Notes: generated by a model from the sequence alone, not told the origin. A stretch of 64,000 bases of DNA from Dyadobacter sp. CECT 9275 (GCF_907164905.1 NZ_CAJRAF010000004.1:891443-955442), one strand, 5' to 3'; positions 27,668 to 36,757 are shown, counted from the first letter of the stretch. Made by a program: numbers and translations.

Positions 27668-28138
27668 TCAGGCATTGACCGCTTTATGCGCATCCCTGTA
27701 CCCTTTTATAAGGTTATGTGACTCCATTAGCTCTGCCTTCTGATCGGTTATCAGCTGGCGCACATTTGCCGGAATTTCAGCGTCCGATGCCAGCGCATCT
27801 GCATAAGCGTCTTGCGCTGCGTCTTCACCATATTCACAACTTTCCAGTACGGACTGCCTGTCATGGCCTGTGAACGTTGCCTTGATATCCATCCATACCC
27901 GATATATTTTACCCGATCCGGTGGTACCTGTAGCTATTTCCCCGCCCAAAGCCGCTACCTCCGTGCTAAGCTCTGACACATTGCCACGACTTTCATTTGC
28001 CATTTTCTGGAATATTGCTTTCAGGTCCACATCAATGTCTTCCACTTCGTCCATTGCTTTCTCGTAACCATCGATACGGTCATTATTGATACGTATCAGA
28101 TCATTCAATACCTCGACTAATTTGCTATTCGTTTCCAT
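27668..28138 (-). CDS. PA2169-type (DUF2383) four-helix-bundle protein
   Basis: 156 residues. LVEVLNDLIRINNDRIDGYE, DVDLKAIFQKMANESRGNVS, GSGKIYRVWMDIKATFTGHD and VLESCEYGEDAAQDAY match the PA2169/DUF2383 family, a ferritin-like bundle of about 150 residues linked to stress in several lineages. The glutamates of the putative metal site are present in helices 1 and 3. Monocistronic, with its own terminator. Confidence 0.88.
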   Translation of the reverse strand: METNSKLVEVLNDLIRINNDRIDGYEKAMDEVEDIDVDLKAIFQKMANESRGNVSELSTEVAALGGEIATGTTGSGKIYRVWMDIKATFTGHDRQSVLESCEYGEDAAQDAYADALASDAEIPANVRQLITDQKAELMESHNLIKGYRDAHKAVNA

Positions 28139-28313
28139 AATGTTGATTTTTTAATTTGTGATAAACTTGCAGCAGTAGTCTAAAAACCTGTGCCATTCAG
28201 TCCAGATGTGCCCTGATGTACTCCTGTGCCTGTTTTCAGAACCAAACACTGCTGACTATGCACCATCAAATGGGAAACTTATTCAACCGTTTAGTGTCAA
28301 TCCTTCCTTACGC

Positions 28314-29414
28314 CTAAGCCGGACGAGCCAGCAACAACTTAAGCAACTGCTCACTGGGAGTCAATTGTGCTGATGGCCCTACCTCTTTGTGAAGGAATCG
28401 CTGGATTTTGTGATGTTCGTAGGCTCTAATCACGGCCGGGTGAATATAGTATTTCTTGCAAACGGCACGTGTATTACCCAGATGCCCCGCCACAGTATCA
28501 TAACAGCTATTGATGATACGGGTAAACTGACGCTGGTTTTCAAATTTTTGCTGTGTTCCCAGAAACTCAAAGGCCGTCAGGGTACCCATCCAGGTTCTGA
28601 AATCTTTTGCAGAATAATTCCCACCGGTATGTTTCCGTATATACGCATTCACCTGGCTGGCGTTAAGGGCACATTTTCCGCCGTTTTCATTTACATATTT
28701 AAAAAGTCTTTTGCCGGGCATATCCTTGAATTGCTTCACAAGACGGGCCAGACGCGCATCCCGTAAGACAATATCCTGCTTAATTCCCTTTTTTCCTTTA
28801 AAAAGAAAACGTATGGTACTTCCTCTTACCGTGGCATGCCTGGCATCCAGGGTTGTCATACCAGCCGAACCGTGCTTCACCCTGTACCTTTCGTTTCCTA
28901 CCCTGATACAGGTTTTATCCATCAGCCTGATCACCAGCGCCGTTACCTTTTCCAACGTCGGCTCATGACGGCGGAGGTCGTGCTCCACCTGCTCCCGCAA
29001 CGCTGGCAACACTTCCGAAAACGCCAGAAGCCTGTAATACTTAGCCTGGTTCCTGATCAGGTTCCAGTGCGGATGGTACCGGTATTGCTTGCGTCCGTCC
29101 GCGTCAATACCAGTGGCCTGAAGGTGTGCTTCCGGATCCTGGCTGATCCACACGCTTTGCCAGGCCGGTGGCAACACCAGCGATTTAATCCGCCTGATCT
29201 GAGCTTTGTCAGCGCAGCGTTGGCCGTTGTCATCCACATAATAAAAACGAGGATGCCTGCCCTTACGAAAATATCCGGGCGCGTTGGCGGATTGAATGTA
29301 ATGAAGTCCCGCTGCGGCGGCTGTTTTGGCGGGATCGTTCCGTAGTTTTTTTATTTGTCCCGAAGGAATCAGAAAAGGCACCGTTGAACCTGATGCAACC
29401 TGCTGTGCTGTCAT
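28314..29414 (-). CDS. DNA topoisomerase IB (poxvirus/eukaryote-like)
   Basis: 366 residues from ATG 29414 (MTAQQVASGS); an upstream in-frame ATG at 29501 would add 29 residues of no family character. LHYIQSANAPGYFRKGRHPR, TCIRVGNERYRVKHGSAGMT (active Arg), KDFRTWMGTLTAFEFLG and the C-terminal TRAVCKKYYIHPAVI, where the tyrosine before IHP is the nucleophile, show an intact enzyme. It relaxes supercoils by single-strand nicking. Stands alone. Confidence 0.93.
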   Translation of the reverse strand: MTAQQVASGSTVPFLIPSGQIKKLRNDPAKTAAAAGLHYIQSANAPGYFRKGRHPRFYYVDDNGQRCADKAQIRRIKSLVLPPAWQSVWISQDPEAHLQATGIDADGRKQYRYHPHWNLIRNQAKYYRLLAFSEVLPALREQVEHDLRRHEPTLEKVTALVIRLMDKTCIRVGNERYRVKHGSAGMTTLDARHATVRGSTIRFLFKGKKGIKQDIVLRDARLARLVKQFKDMPGKRLFKYVNENGGKCALNASQVNAYIRKHTGGNYSAKDFRTWMGTLTAFEFLGTQQKFENQRQFTRIINSCYDTVAGHLGNTRAVCKKYYIHPAVIRAYEHHKIQRFLHKEVGPSAQLTPSEQLLKLLLARPA

Positions 29415-29785
29415 GCTGATGAATTTTAATAAGTACGGAATTATCCTATCCAAACTGATACCAGGGTAAAATACAAATGCCGGTGAGTGGTTAAAAATCA
29501 ATGATTCAACATTTTACCAGACAAAAATGAGAGCAGATATCATTGTCAGTCAATCATGCAATGCCCGGAGAAACCCGAATTGCGGAAGTATGTACTCACA
29601 ATTGTGGAACAGGAAATCAGATAGTCCGGCGAAAGACAGCATACCGTGGAAATAAGGAATGTTGCTGATACTGCTATATAATGCAGCATTAACCGCAGCA
29701 TCAATTAGGGTGGATAGCCCCAATGACAGTGGCACGCATTTTTTAACCGATCCGTTATCCAAATCACAAAAAAATGTAAATCGTT

Positions 29786-30349
29786 ATGAAAAAGATCACA
29801 TTAAGTTCATTTATATTGGCCAGTGCCTTGCTTTTTTCTGCCTGTAACAATTCCCAAAAAGAAGACTCAAAAGAATTAGCCGAAGAGCAGAACGAGCAAA
29901 AATTTGATGATACCAATCTGGAGGATGATACCGAATTTGCGGTAGCTGCCGCAGAGGGAAGTATGCTGGAAGTTAAGCTTGGAGAGCTTGCGCAAACCAA
30001 CGGTGCGGCACAATCTGTGAAGGATTTTGGTAAAACCATGGTGGCTGATCATTCCAAGGCCAACGAGGAACTGTCAGCGCTTGCCAAGCAAAAGAACATT
30101 ACCTTACCCATGAGTCTCAGTGATGAAAAACAAAAAGATTTTGACAAACTGGCTGAGAAAAAAGGCAAGGATTTTGACAAAGACTATGCTGCCTTTATGG
30201 TAGATGATCATGAAAAGGATGTTCGGGAATTTGAGAAAACTGCGAAAGACGCCAAGGATCCTGATATAAAAGCGTGGGCTGGCGGCAAAGTATCGACGCT
30301 GCAGCATCACCTGGAAATGGCGAAAACCGTGAAGGACGGACTGAAATAA
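29786..30349 (+). CDS. DUF4142 domain lipoprotein
   Basis: 187 residues. Lipobox LLFSAC (cysteine about residue 20) after a typical signal. The mature part starts with an acidic linker (EDSKELAEEQNEQKFDDTNL) and carries the DUF4142 helices AAAEGSMLEVKLGELAQTNG, VKDFGKTMVADHSKANEELS, FMVDDHEKDVREFEKTAKDA and TLQHHLEMAKTV. These are ferritin-like bundles, exported and common in Bacteroidota; the biochemical role is unknown. Ends at a strong terminator. Confidence 0.9.
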   Translation: MKKITLSSFILASALLFSACNNSQKEDSKELAEEQNEQKFDDTNLEDDTEFAVAAAEGSMLEVKLGELAQTNGAAQSVKDFGKTMVADHSKANEELSALAKQKNITLPMSLSDEKQKDFDKLAEKKGKDFDKDYAAFMVDDHEKDVREFEKTAKDAKDPDIKAWAGGKVSTLQHHLEMAKTVKDGLK

Positions 30350-30397
30350 AATGCCGCTTACGGCTTCCATGAGTAGCCTATGATTCGTTCAGGCAAT

Positions 30398-30445
30398 GAT
30401 CGGAGCCGGAATCCTGACCAGGGTTTTCCGGCTCCGATCCTATTT
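30398..30445. terminator. convergent terminator
   Basis: GATCGGAGCCGGAA (30398-30411) and TTCCGGCTCCGATC (30426-30439) form a 14-bp perfect stem with a 14-base loop, between convergent DUF4142 (plus) and STAS (minus) genes. A short T-rich tract (CTATTTT) follows. Confidence 0.7.
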
Positions 30446-30447
30446 TA

Positions 30448-30870
30448 TCAGGGTTCGGATGATTCGCTCACGCCTTCATAGTCTTCATCATCATAATCAT
30501 CATCCCCCGCACCGAATTCATTTTCAAGGTTATGCATAAAAACAGCGTCTATTGCTTCCTCTTTGGTGGGAAGGATGTTCAGATCGGGAATTTTTAATGC
30601 CTCCAGCGTATCAATAAAATCATCGTCACGGGTTACCACCACCAATAATCCCAGGTCATTTGCGCAAAGGCGATTTACCTTTTTCAATACCGTAGTGCCG
30701 CCTGCGTCAATTGACTTCGTAACCTGCATATTCACTATGAGGCTGTGATAACCTTCACGAAAAAGAGACCGGGCAGTTTCTTCAAAAGAGGCAGGGACTT
30801 CTTTCGCAAATGCCGCCTCTTCCAAATCAATGTATGCGAATTGTTCCTTTTTTTCGATTTTGTAATCCAT
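30448..30870 (-). CDS. STAS-domain protein (anti-sigma-factor-antagonist-like) with acidic tail
   Basis: 140 residues. The N-terminal 110 residues have a STAS-like fold: [34 protein letters not shown] (the conserved Ser-Ile-Asp site), [20 protein letters not shown] and [11 protein letters not shown]. The phosphorylatable Ser is followed by Ile-Asp-Ala-Gly-Gly as in antagonists. The last 25 residues are strongly acidic ([18 protein letters not shown]), which is unusual. No partner kinase or sigma gene is adjacent. Confidence 0.8.
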   Translation of the reverse strand: MDYKIEKKEQFAYIDLEEAAFAKEVPASFEETARSLFREGYHSLIVNMQVTKSIDAGGTTVLKKVNRLCANDLGLLVVVTRDDDFIDTLEALKIPDLNILPTKEEAIDAVFMHNLENEFGAGDDDYDDEDYEGVSESSEP

Positions 30871-30927
30871 CGTTATTCTGTTTTATCAGGAATAATTGTT
30901 TAAATCTGTTTCTTGGCCGGGTCCAGA

Positions 30928-31860
30928 TCACAGTGTTGCCAGAATAGCTTTTTCTATTCGTTCCACCGGATTGTCCAGTTTGTTTTTTTGGAATTTGTTA
31001 CCTGTTACTTTTTCGAACAGCTCGATGTAACGGTCCGAAATTTCCTGTACTTTCTCATCGGTCATTTCAGGAACCTGCTGACCATCCCTTCCCTGAAAAC
31101 CGTTCTGTATCAGCCATTCGCGTACAAACTCCTTAGAAAGCTGTTTCTGTGATCTCCCGAGTGCCTGGTTTTCGGCATAAATATCCTGGTAAAAATAGCG
31201 CGAGGAATCCGGCGTATGGATTTCGTCTATCAGATAAATCACCCCGTCGCGTTTCCCGAACTCGTACTTTGTATCTACCAGTATAAGCCCCTGATCCGCG
31301 GCCATTTCGGTACCTCTTGCAAACAGTGCCAGGCTATATCTTTCCAAATGCTCATAATCCTCTTCGCCAACGAGGCCATTGGCCAATATGGCTTCACGGG
31401 ATATATCCTCATCATGTCCTTCATGCGCTTTGGTAGTGGGGGTTATGATGGGACTCGGAAGTTTATCATTTTCCCTTAGTCCGTCGGGTAAAGCCACGCC
31501 ACATAGCATTCGTTTCCCTGCGGAATATTCCCGCCATGCATGGCCTGCAAGGTATCCGCGAACAACCATTTCCACCGCAAAAGCATCACACTTAACACCA
31601 ATACTTACATTAGGATCTGGTACTTCTTCCAGCCAGTTGGGGACAATATCCCGTGTGGCATTCAGGAAATGGGCGGCGATCTGGTTAAGTACCTGTCCTT
31701 TATATGGAATTGCGCGGGGCAGTATTACATCAAAAGCTGAAATGCGGTCGGTGGCGATCATGACCAATTTTTTTTCAAAGGAATATACATCACGCACTTT
31801 TCCCTTGTAAAAACCGGTCTGACCGGGAAATTCAAATTTCGTTGCTGCTATACTTTTCAT
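30928..31860 (-). CDS. purC: phosphoribosylaminoimidazole-succinocarboxamide synthase
   Basis: 310 residues. [60 protein letters not shown] and [15 protein letters not shown] define SAICAR synthetase of the longer eukaryote-like subgroup. It joins CAIR and aspartate using ATP in purine synthesis, in the cytoplasm. It is 13 bases downstream of the TPR gene on the same strand, so it may share a transcript with the Bat-like pair. Confidence 0.97.
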   Translation of the reverse strand: MKSIAATKFEFPGQTGFYKGKVRDVYSFEKKLVMIATDRISAFDVILPRAIPYKGQVLNQIAAHFLNATRDIVPNWLEEVPDPNVSIGVKCDAFAVEMVVRGYLAGHAWREYSAGKRMLCGVALPDGLRENDKLPSPIITPTTKAHEGHDEDISREAILANGLVGEEDYEHLERYSLALFARGTEMAADQGLILVDTKYEFGKRDGVIYLIDEIHTPDSSRYFYQDIYAENQALGRSQKQLSKEFVREWLIQNGFQGRDGQQVPEMTDEKVQEISDRYIELFEKVTGNKFQKNKLDNPVERIEKAILATL

Positions 31861-31873
31861 TGATTATTTTTAA

Positions 31874-32575
31874 TTACCATTCAATTTTTTTGCTGGACTT
31901 TTGCTTTTCCGCATACTGTCTTCTGCGGAGCTGGTAGATGTACTGGGCCTCATTTGTTTTCATGGCATCCAGTATGGCACGGGCCTGATCCTCCGTCATA
32001 TTCATCGTTTTAAGGCTGTTCAGAAATTCTTCCTTCCTTGAATCCTTTACAATTTCCTGGTTTTGCTGCTCAGCCACTGCCGATTCCTCCACTTTATTCT
32101 TCACTTGTTTTTCAACCGATTGGGGTACAGGACCTTCATCGTTACCGGAATAATGGCTTTTTAAAAAAATATAATTAGCCCTGGCAACGTTGTTCCCGGT
32201 TTCCAGCCGGAGCGATTCCTTAAACGATTCCAATGCGGCCGCCGAATCCCCTTTGTTCATTTGAATGAGCCCCACCTGGTTATTGGCAATGGATGAAATG
32301 GTCCTGTCCTGCGCATGCGCCAGGAGCGTATAATGTTTTAATGCCTGCTCCAGCTGTCCATTATAAAAATAGGAATGTGCCAGATTTAACCTGGCGGCCG
32401 GGTCCGAAAAAATAGATCCGTATGTAATTTGCTGATAAAGAATGGCGGATTTCTTGAACTGCTTATTTTTAAATGCCCGCTCTGCAATAACCTTTCGCTC
32501 GTTTGTTTTGGTAATGGAGTCAAAAGTGCGGTTATCCCACACCCATAACATTACGTAAAGAATCAGAGCTGTCAT
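31874..32575 (-). CDS. BatC-like membrane-anchored TPR protein
   Basis: 233 residues. An N-terminal hydrophobic segment (MTALILYVMLWVW) anchors it. TPR repeats run over about 30-150 (NKQFKKSAILYQQITYGSIF, RLNLAHSYFYNGQLEQALKH, IANNQVGLIQMNKGDSAAAL, SFKESLRLETGNNVARANYI). A coiled, charged C-terminal region ends in AEKQKSSKKIEW. Next to a VWA protein of BatA/B type this is the expected BatC position. The rest of a bat operon (moxR, batD, batE) is not in the window. Confidence 0.8.
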   Translation of the reverse strand: MTALILYVMLWVWDNRTFDSITKTNERKVIAERAFKNKQFKKSAILYQQITYGSIFSDPAARLNLAHSYFYNGQLEQALKHYTLLAHAQDRTISSIANNQVGLIQMNKGDSAAALESFKESLRLETGNNVARANYIFLKSHYSGNDEGPVPQSVEKQVKNKVEESAVAEQQNQEIVKDSRKEEFLNSLKTMNMTEDQARAILDAMKTNEAQYIYQLRRRQYAEKQKSSKKIEW

Positions 32576-32616
32576 TCCTTTTTTGACTTTTGCCCTACAA
32601 AAATAAGAATAGATCG

Positions 32617-33579
32617 TTACAACCGGAACGTTCCTATCGTAATTAAAACATCCATGAGTACTAAAACCAGGGCAGCTCCCAGAAAATAGTAGTACTTGTT
32701 GCTGTCCACCATCACGGTTCTGGCATTGATAAATGATCCTCTGGCACTGGTGATTTCGGCAATTAAAGGATCCATATCGTTACGGGTATTACTGAGTTCG
32801 TAGTATCCGCCTTTTGCGTTCAGTGAAAATCCAGAAAGAAAGTCTTCGTTCAGTTTTGTAATCACAAGCTTGCCTCTTTCATCTTTCAGCAGTCCGTTTT
32901 TACTTCGGATACTGGTACCTGCTTTGGTCCCTACCCCAACGGTATAAACACCTATACCGTATCGCCTCAAATTGTTAAACAAAGCCCCGGCGCAGTCCTT
33001 AGAATTTTCTCCGTCGGTAAAAAGAACCATCATTTTTGACCGCCCGTCTGGTTCGTCCCCATTGATCAGCCGGTTAAATGCCAGCTCAGCCGCACGGCAC
33101 AAATTGGTACCACTGCCAGGAATCAGGTCCGTTTGCAAAGACTGGATAAATAATCCGAGAGCGTCGGCATCGTATGTAAGGGGGACCTGCACATAAGCAT
33201 CATTGGAAAATACGATAATTCCAATGCGGTTGGCCTTCTGGTTTTCCACAAAACGGCTCAGCTCAAATTTTACCTTTTCCAGCCGCGAAGGAATCACATC
33301 GGCTGCATTCATGGACATCGAAAGGTCAACCACGAGATAGATATCTTTTCCTTGCGCTTTTATTTCCTGATCTGCTTCACCAAACGACGGCCCCAGCAGG
33401 CTAATCATCAAAAGTGCAAATGTTACCATCCGCAGAAATAATTTTATGATCAGGGTTCTGGCAGTGGTTTTAAGCTGGCGTGCTACCCTTACTGTGCGTA
33501 TGATGTAGGCGATATAGAGGCAAATAAAAAAAAATATGAAAAAATATTCAGTCGTTCCAAGCGGGTAATTCCAGTTCAT
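32617..33579 (-). CDS. BatA/BatB-type VWA domain membrane protein
   Basis: About 320 residues from ATG 33579 (MNWNYPLGTTEYFFIFF); an earlier ATG at 33621 is in frame. Two N-terminal membrane helices are followed by a VWA domain with MIDAS residues DLSMS, plus VVDLSMSMNAADVIPSRLEK, VFSNDAYVQVPLTYD, LIPGSGTNLCRAAELA and VLFTDGENSKD. A C-terminal helix is present (YYYFLGAALVLVLMDVLITI). Bat proteins act in envelope stress or metalloprotein assembly; the precise role is not settled. It is followed 41 bases later by the TPR gene. Confidence 0.88.
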   Translation of the reverse strand: MNWNYPLGTTEYFFIFFFICLYIAYIIRTVRVARQLKTTARTLIIKLFLRMVTFALLMISLLGPSFGEADQEIKAQGKDIYLVVDLSMSMNAADVIPSRLEKVKFELSRFVENQKANRIGIIVFSNDAYVQVPLTYDADALGLFIQSLQTDLIPGSGTNLCRAAELAFNRLINGDEPDGRSKMMVLFTDGENSKDCAGALFNNLRRYGIGVYTVGVGTKAGTSIRSKNGLLKDERGKLVITKLNEDFLSGFSLNAKGGYYELSNTRNDMDPLIAEITSARGSFINARTVMVDSNKYYYFLGAALVLVLMDVLITIGTFRL

Positions 33580-33658
33580 AATGAACGTATTGTGTAATTT
33601 GATATCCCCAAAAATAGGCATTAAACGATTCTGACAAAGATTTTTTTTGTGGATTAAC

Positions 33659-33690
33659 TTGCTTTTCTGATTTACAACCCCCTATATTTG
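33659..33690 (+). promoter_or_regulatory. promoter of the tRNA-Ser/tRNA-Pro transcript
   Basis: TATATTTG at 33683-33690 matches the TAnnTTTG -7 box exactly. TTG at 33659-33661 lies 21 bases upstream as the -33 element. The tRNA starts 20 bases after the box. Confidence 0.65.
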
Positions 33691-33709
33691 CAACCCAGAA
33701 CGGAAAGAA

Positions 33710-33796
33710 GGAGGGATGGGTGAGTGGCTGAAACCAGTAGTTTGCTAAACTGCCGTACTCGCAAGGGTACCGCGGGTTCGAATCCCGCTTCCTCTA
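33710..33796 (+). tRNA. tRNA-Ser (anticodon GCT)
   Basis: 87 bases with acceptor GGAGGGA/TTCCTCT, anticodon loop TTGCTAA (anticodon 33744-33746), a long variable arm (GTACTCGCAAGGGTAC) and T-arm GCGGGTTCGAATCCCGC. CCA is not encoded. Confidence 0.95.
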
Positions 33797-33853
33797 CATC
33801 TGCTTCTGAACAGGTTAAAATGTCAAAATTCGGATGTTTGACCACACATAATT

Positions 33854-33928
<75 letters not shown>

Positions 33929-33934
33929 AATCAC

Positions 33935-33994
33935 AGTAGGCAGTAGGCCGTATGCAGATTTTGACTGCGAACTGCTCACTGCCTACTTTTTTTT
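33935..33994 (+). terminator. terminator after tRNA-Pro
   Basis: AGTAGGCAGT (33935-33944) pairs with ACTGCCTACT (33978-33987) enclosing further short pairings, then eight T. Confidence 0.7.
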
Positions 33995-33998
33995 AACC

Positions 33999-34078
33999 GG
34001 TCCCGTAGCTCACCGTGCGACGGCCGGCAGCATAGAGCAACTGCCTTCTAAGCAATAGGTCTTTGCTTAAAATAGAAT
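33999..34078 (+). pseudogene. decayed partial copy of tRNA-Arg
   Basis: The first 14 bases (GGTCCCGTAGCTCA) and the stretch ATAGAGCAACTGCCTTCTAA match the real tRNA-Arg at 34082. The D-loop is replaced by a GC-rich 18-base stretch and the T-arm and acceptor 3' side are lost (GTCTTTGCTTAAAATAG). It cannot fold as a tRNA. Confidence 0.8.
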
Positions 34079-34081
34079 AAC

Positions 34082-34155
34082 GGTCCCGTAGCTCAGCTGG
34101 ATAGAGCAACTGCCTTCTAAGCAGTAGGTCTTTGGTTCGAATCCAAACGGGATCA
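34082..34155 (+). tRNA. tRNA-Arg (anticodon TCT)
   Basis: 74 bases. Acceptor GGTCCCG/CGGGATC, anticodon loop CTTCTAA with TCT at 34116-34118, T-arm TTGGTTCGAATCCAA. CCA not encoded. Terminator at 34169. Confidence 0.96.
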
Positions 34156-34168
34156 CTTGAAAATCAAG

Positions 34169-34197
34169 GACTTGACTTAACCGTCAAGTCTTTTTTT
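34169..34197 (+). terminator. terminator after tRNA-Arg
   Basis: GACTTGAC (34169-34176) and GTCAAGTC (34183-34190) form an 8-bp stem with a 6-base loop, followed by a T run. Confidence 0.75.
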
Positions 34198-34282
34198 ATT
34201 ATAGGTACATACGGACTTGAGCGCACGGATCAAGCCAAATTCTGGATCAAGCCAAATTCTTGGGGGGAAGGAAATAGGGATT

Positions 34283-35131
34283 TCAGGCATATAGTTTGGA
34301 TAGTCTGAACAGGAAGAATGAAATGTCCCTAACACCTCGCGATGTGGATCTAAATGCTTTGATTTTAGCGTTGAACGACTCCGCTGCGGCGTTGGTACTT
34401 CTATTGTTAAAGAAATTCAGGATGCCCAAATAATGCGTTTGAATAGACCTGGCAACCGTTTTGAAGGAATTTATCCCACAGTCCTCCACCTTGTTATACC
34501 ACAATGCCAGCTTTTTAAAGGCCACTTCCTTTGAGCTGCAAGTCCTGAATATGATTCCCAAATTCAGCGATAAGTCATACGCTTCCTTAATAACCGGGTA
34601 TTGAGCAAACAGTAATCTGGAACGAGTAAGTTGAGTGCTTGTCCACTTATCGTAGTGTTTAAATAGCAGATATCTACTTCTTGCTAACAATTGTTTAACT
34701 GTATCTCCGTTTTCAAGAACTTCAGGATCAAAGCTTATGCCCGCCTCCTTTGCAGCAATAATCGCCTCATTTTCTTTATCCAGGGCTTCCCATCGGTACT
34801 TGATCCTGATTTCCTGTACCGCTTCATAAGCTAGTTTCTGTACGTGAAATCGATCAATAACTCGGTGAGCTTTAACGAAACAACGCTTCACGATAAGGTT
34901 CATGTTGGCCGCCATATCCAGAGTTACCTCGCGAACTTTGTCCCGACACCGCTTAGGTATCTTTTTTAAAACCTGGATAACAGTATCTGCCTGGGTGCCT
35001 TTTATCATCGCAACAAGGGACCCTTTTCTGCCCTTGGTTGCTTTATTTGTCACGATGGTATAAAGTTCTCCATTAGAAAGCGCAGTTTCGTCAATACTTA
35101 GATGCACGCCGGTGTTTTCTGAATACAACAT
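34283..35131 (-). CDS. ISL3/ISAon1 family transposase, catalytic part (orfB)
   Basis: 282 residues from ATG 35131, but the frame is open back to 35275 and the upstream codons (CSQLGKYFHLDGKQLQQQYK) look family-like, so translation probably begins there or by shift from orfA. Catalytic residues: LSIDETALSNGELYTIVTNK, VTLDMAANMNLIVK and AAAESFNAKIKAFRS (DDE). Full length to its stop. Confidence 0.9.
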   Translation of the reverse strand: MLYSENTGVHLSIDETALSNGELYTIVTNKATKGRKGSLVAMIKGTQADTVIQVLKKIPKRCRDKVREVTLDMAANMNLIVKRCFVKAHRVIDRFHVQKLAYEAVQEIRIKYRWEALDKENEAIIAAKEAGISFDPEVLENGDTVKQLLARSRYLLFKHYDKWTSTQLTRSRLLFAQYPVIKEAYDLSLNLGIIFRTCSSKEVAFKKLALWYNKVEDCGINSFKTVARSIQTHYLGILNFFNNRSTNAAAESFNAKIKAFRSTSRGVRDISFFLFRLSKLYA

Positions 35132-35261
35132 CCAATCTTGGGCGTGTTCCTTTTGATCCCATTGCTGGTAATCACTGATGTGGTCTTTATACTGTTGTTG
35201 TAACTGTTTACCGTCCAGATGAAAGTATTTGCCAAGCTGGGAACAACTGACAGGGTTATTA

Positions 35262-35642
35262 TCAATACAGTCCTTTTAAAAAATCAGCGAACTCTCGAGT
35301 CATTCGAGTCCCCTGTTGTACAATATTCCAATCCCTGGTGATAATCTCGTCGGTCTCTCTGACTTCCCAGCGCCGACGCTTGATACAAAGCGTAACCTTT
35401 TGATTACGAATAGGAAAGTCCTGAATGTATATTTCGGGTAGAAAGCCTTTGGATTCTAATTTTTTGTCTTCGTATTCGGCAGGAGGAAGGTTTTTCTCCT
35501 CAAGATAGATATTCAGGCCAGTGAGACCTTCAACAATTTTGGAAAGTTCGAAATATTCTAAAATACCTTCTGGCAATAGGAAACGGACTAGGGCTAAATA
35601 GGACTCTTGCAATGTGTTTAATATTGATTCATTGCAAAGCAA
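35262..35642 (-). CDS. ISAon1-type transposase N-terminal region (orfA)
   Basis: 126 residues, the DNA-binding N-terminal part of the split ISL3 transposase: FLLPEGILEYFELSKIVEGL, KLESKGFLPEIYIQDFPIRN and VTLCIKRRRWEVRETDEIIT. It ends at TGA 35262 inside the open orfB frame. A TTTTTTAAAAGG tract lies just before the end, where a shift could join the two frames. Confidence 0.85.
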   Translation of the reverse strand: MLCNESILNTLQESYLALVRFLLPEGILEYFELSKIVEGLTGLNIYLEEKNLPPAEYEDKKLESKGFLPEIYIQDFPIRNQKVTLCIKRRRWEVRETDEIITRDWNIVQQGTRMTREFADFLKGLY

Positions 35643-35689
35643 CTACTTTTTTTATCGCCCCCCAACTTTTCGGATTGATCCGAGCGCAC

Positions 35690-35980
35690 CGGCGAAATTT
35701 TAGTTTTTCCATTCCCGGCTTCTTCAGAAAGTTCAATACTTTTCTTGTCCAGACATTTTTTTTACAAAATAATTTCCCCTAATTTGTATCCATTCAATGT
35801 CGCTTGGTATATCCGAAAGACGCCAGCAGATCCCTGATTTTTTATGGACGAGTTTCATCCCGCTCTTCGAAAAATCAGACTTGGCACACGGCTCAGACCG
35901 CTTTCGAAAACCCGAGCGGCATTGTTTTTTCTGGCTGTTTTCCCTAACCTCATAGAACCCAATTATTGAGCATATCCATC
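35690..35980. other. intergenic region between the IS and the SDR gene
   Basis: About 290 bases. A near-consensus -7 sequence (CTAATTTG) lies at about 35778-35785. No ORF or RNA gene is convincing. Confidence 0.35.
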
Positions 35981-36757
35981 ATGTTTAAGGATAAGGTCGT
36001 GTTTATTACCGGAGCGGCAAGTGGTATTGGTCTGGCCCTTGGACAGGAGTTTGCAAAACAGGGAGCCCAGGTCATTATCACCGACCTGAATACCGAAAAA
36101 GTAATTGCGGCTGCCGCGTCGCTCAAAGAAAACGGCTGGAACGTAACCGGCCTTGGATGCGATGTGACACGGGAAGAAGCCATTTTATCTGCACTGAACA
36201 AGGTCGTCGACATTTTCGGACGGATTGACATTCTGATCAACAATGCCGGGATGCAGTATATCTCTACTGTTGAAGAATTCCCGACCGCTCAGTTTGAACT
36301 AATGATCAGAATCATGCTCACGGCTCCATTTATAGCCACAAAGCATGTGTTTCCCATCATGAAAAAACAGCACTGCGGACGCATTATCAACATGGCTTCC
36401 ATCAATGGCCTGGTTGGTTTTGCGGGAAAAGCGGCCTATAATAGCGCCAAGCATGGAGTGATCGGGCTCACAAAAGTAACTGCACTGGAAGGTGCGGCCT
36501 TTGGAATAACAGTAAACGCAGTTTGTCCGGGTTACGTGGATACACCACTTGTCCAAAATCAGCTCGAATCGCTGGCTCAAACCAGAAACATACCGCTGGA
36601 AAAGGTAATGGAAGAAGTGATCTATCCGCTCGTCCCCCAGAAAAGGCTTTTGGCTGTACAGGAAATCTCTGATTACGTTTTATTTCTGGCAAGCGAAAAG
36701 GCAGGCGGAATCACTGGCCAAGCGGTTGTTATTGATGGTGGGTACACAGCCCAGTGA
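35981..36757 (+). CDS. short-chain dehydrogenase, 3-hydroxybutyrate dehydrogenase-like
   Basis: 258 residues from ATG 35981. NAD-binding TGAASGIGLALGQEFAKQGA, cofactor Asp in VIITDLNTEK, NNAG (LINNAGMQYISTVEEF), catalytic Ser in NMASINGLVGFAGKAAYNSA and YxxxK (YNSAKHG). PGYVDTPLVQNQLESLAQTR and GQAVVIDGGYTAQ resemble D-beta-hydroxybutyrate dehydrogenases. It would interconvert 3-hydroxybutyrate and acetoacetate with NAD. The gene stands alone; substrate is family inference. Confidence 0.85.
   Translation: MFKDKVVFITGAASGIGLALGQEFAKQGAQVIITDLNTEKVIAAAASLKENGWNVTGLGCDVTREEAILSALNKVVDIFGRIDILINNAGMQYISTVEEFPTAQFELMIRIMLTAPFIATKHVFPIMKKQHCGRIINMASINGLVGFAGKAAYNSAKHGVIGLTKVTALEGAAFGITVNAVCPGYVDTPLVQNQLESLAQTRNIPLEKVMEEVIYPLVPQKRLLAVQEISDYVLFLASEKAGGITGQAVVIDGGYTAQ

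Larger units (their letters stand above)
34227..35681 (-). mobile_element. ISL3-family (ISAon1-like) insertion sequence, complete
   Basis: The element is bounded by imperfect inverted ends: GGATCAAGCCAAATTC then TTGGGGGG on the left, and the complement of GGATCAATCCGAAAAG then TTGGGGGG on the right. The octamer GAGCGCAC flanks it on both sides (34219-34226 and 35682-35689), an 8-bp target duplication as expected for ISL3. The left end carries a 17-bp tandem duplication (34227-34243 and 34244-34260). Two overlapping frames encode the transposase. Insertion is between tRNA-Arg and the SDR gene. Confidence 0.88.

Noticed and set aside
29550..29762. 70-codon minus-strand ORF upstream of the DUF4142 gene
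   Set aside because: No domain or context; falls in a promoter-sized gap.
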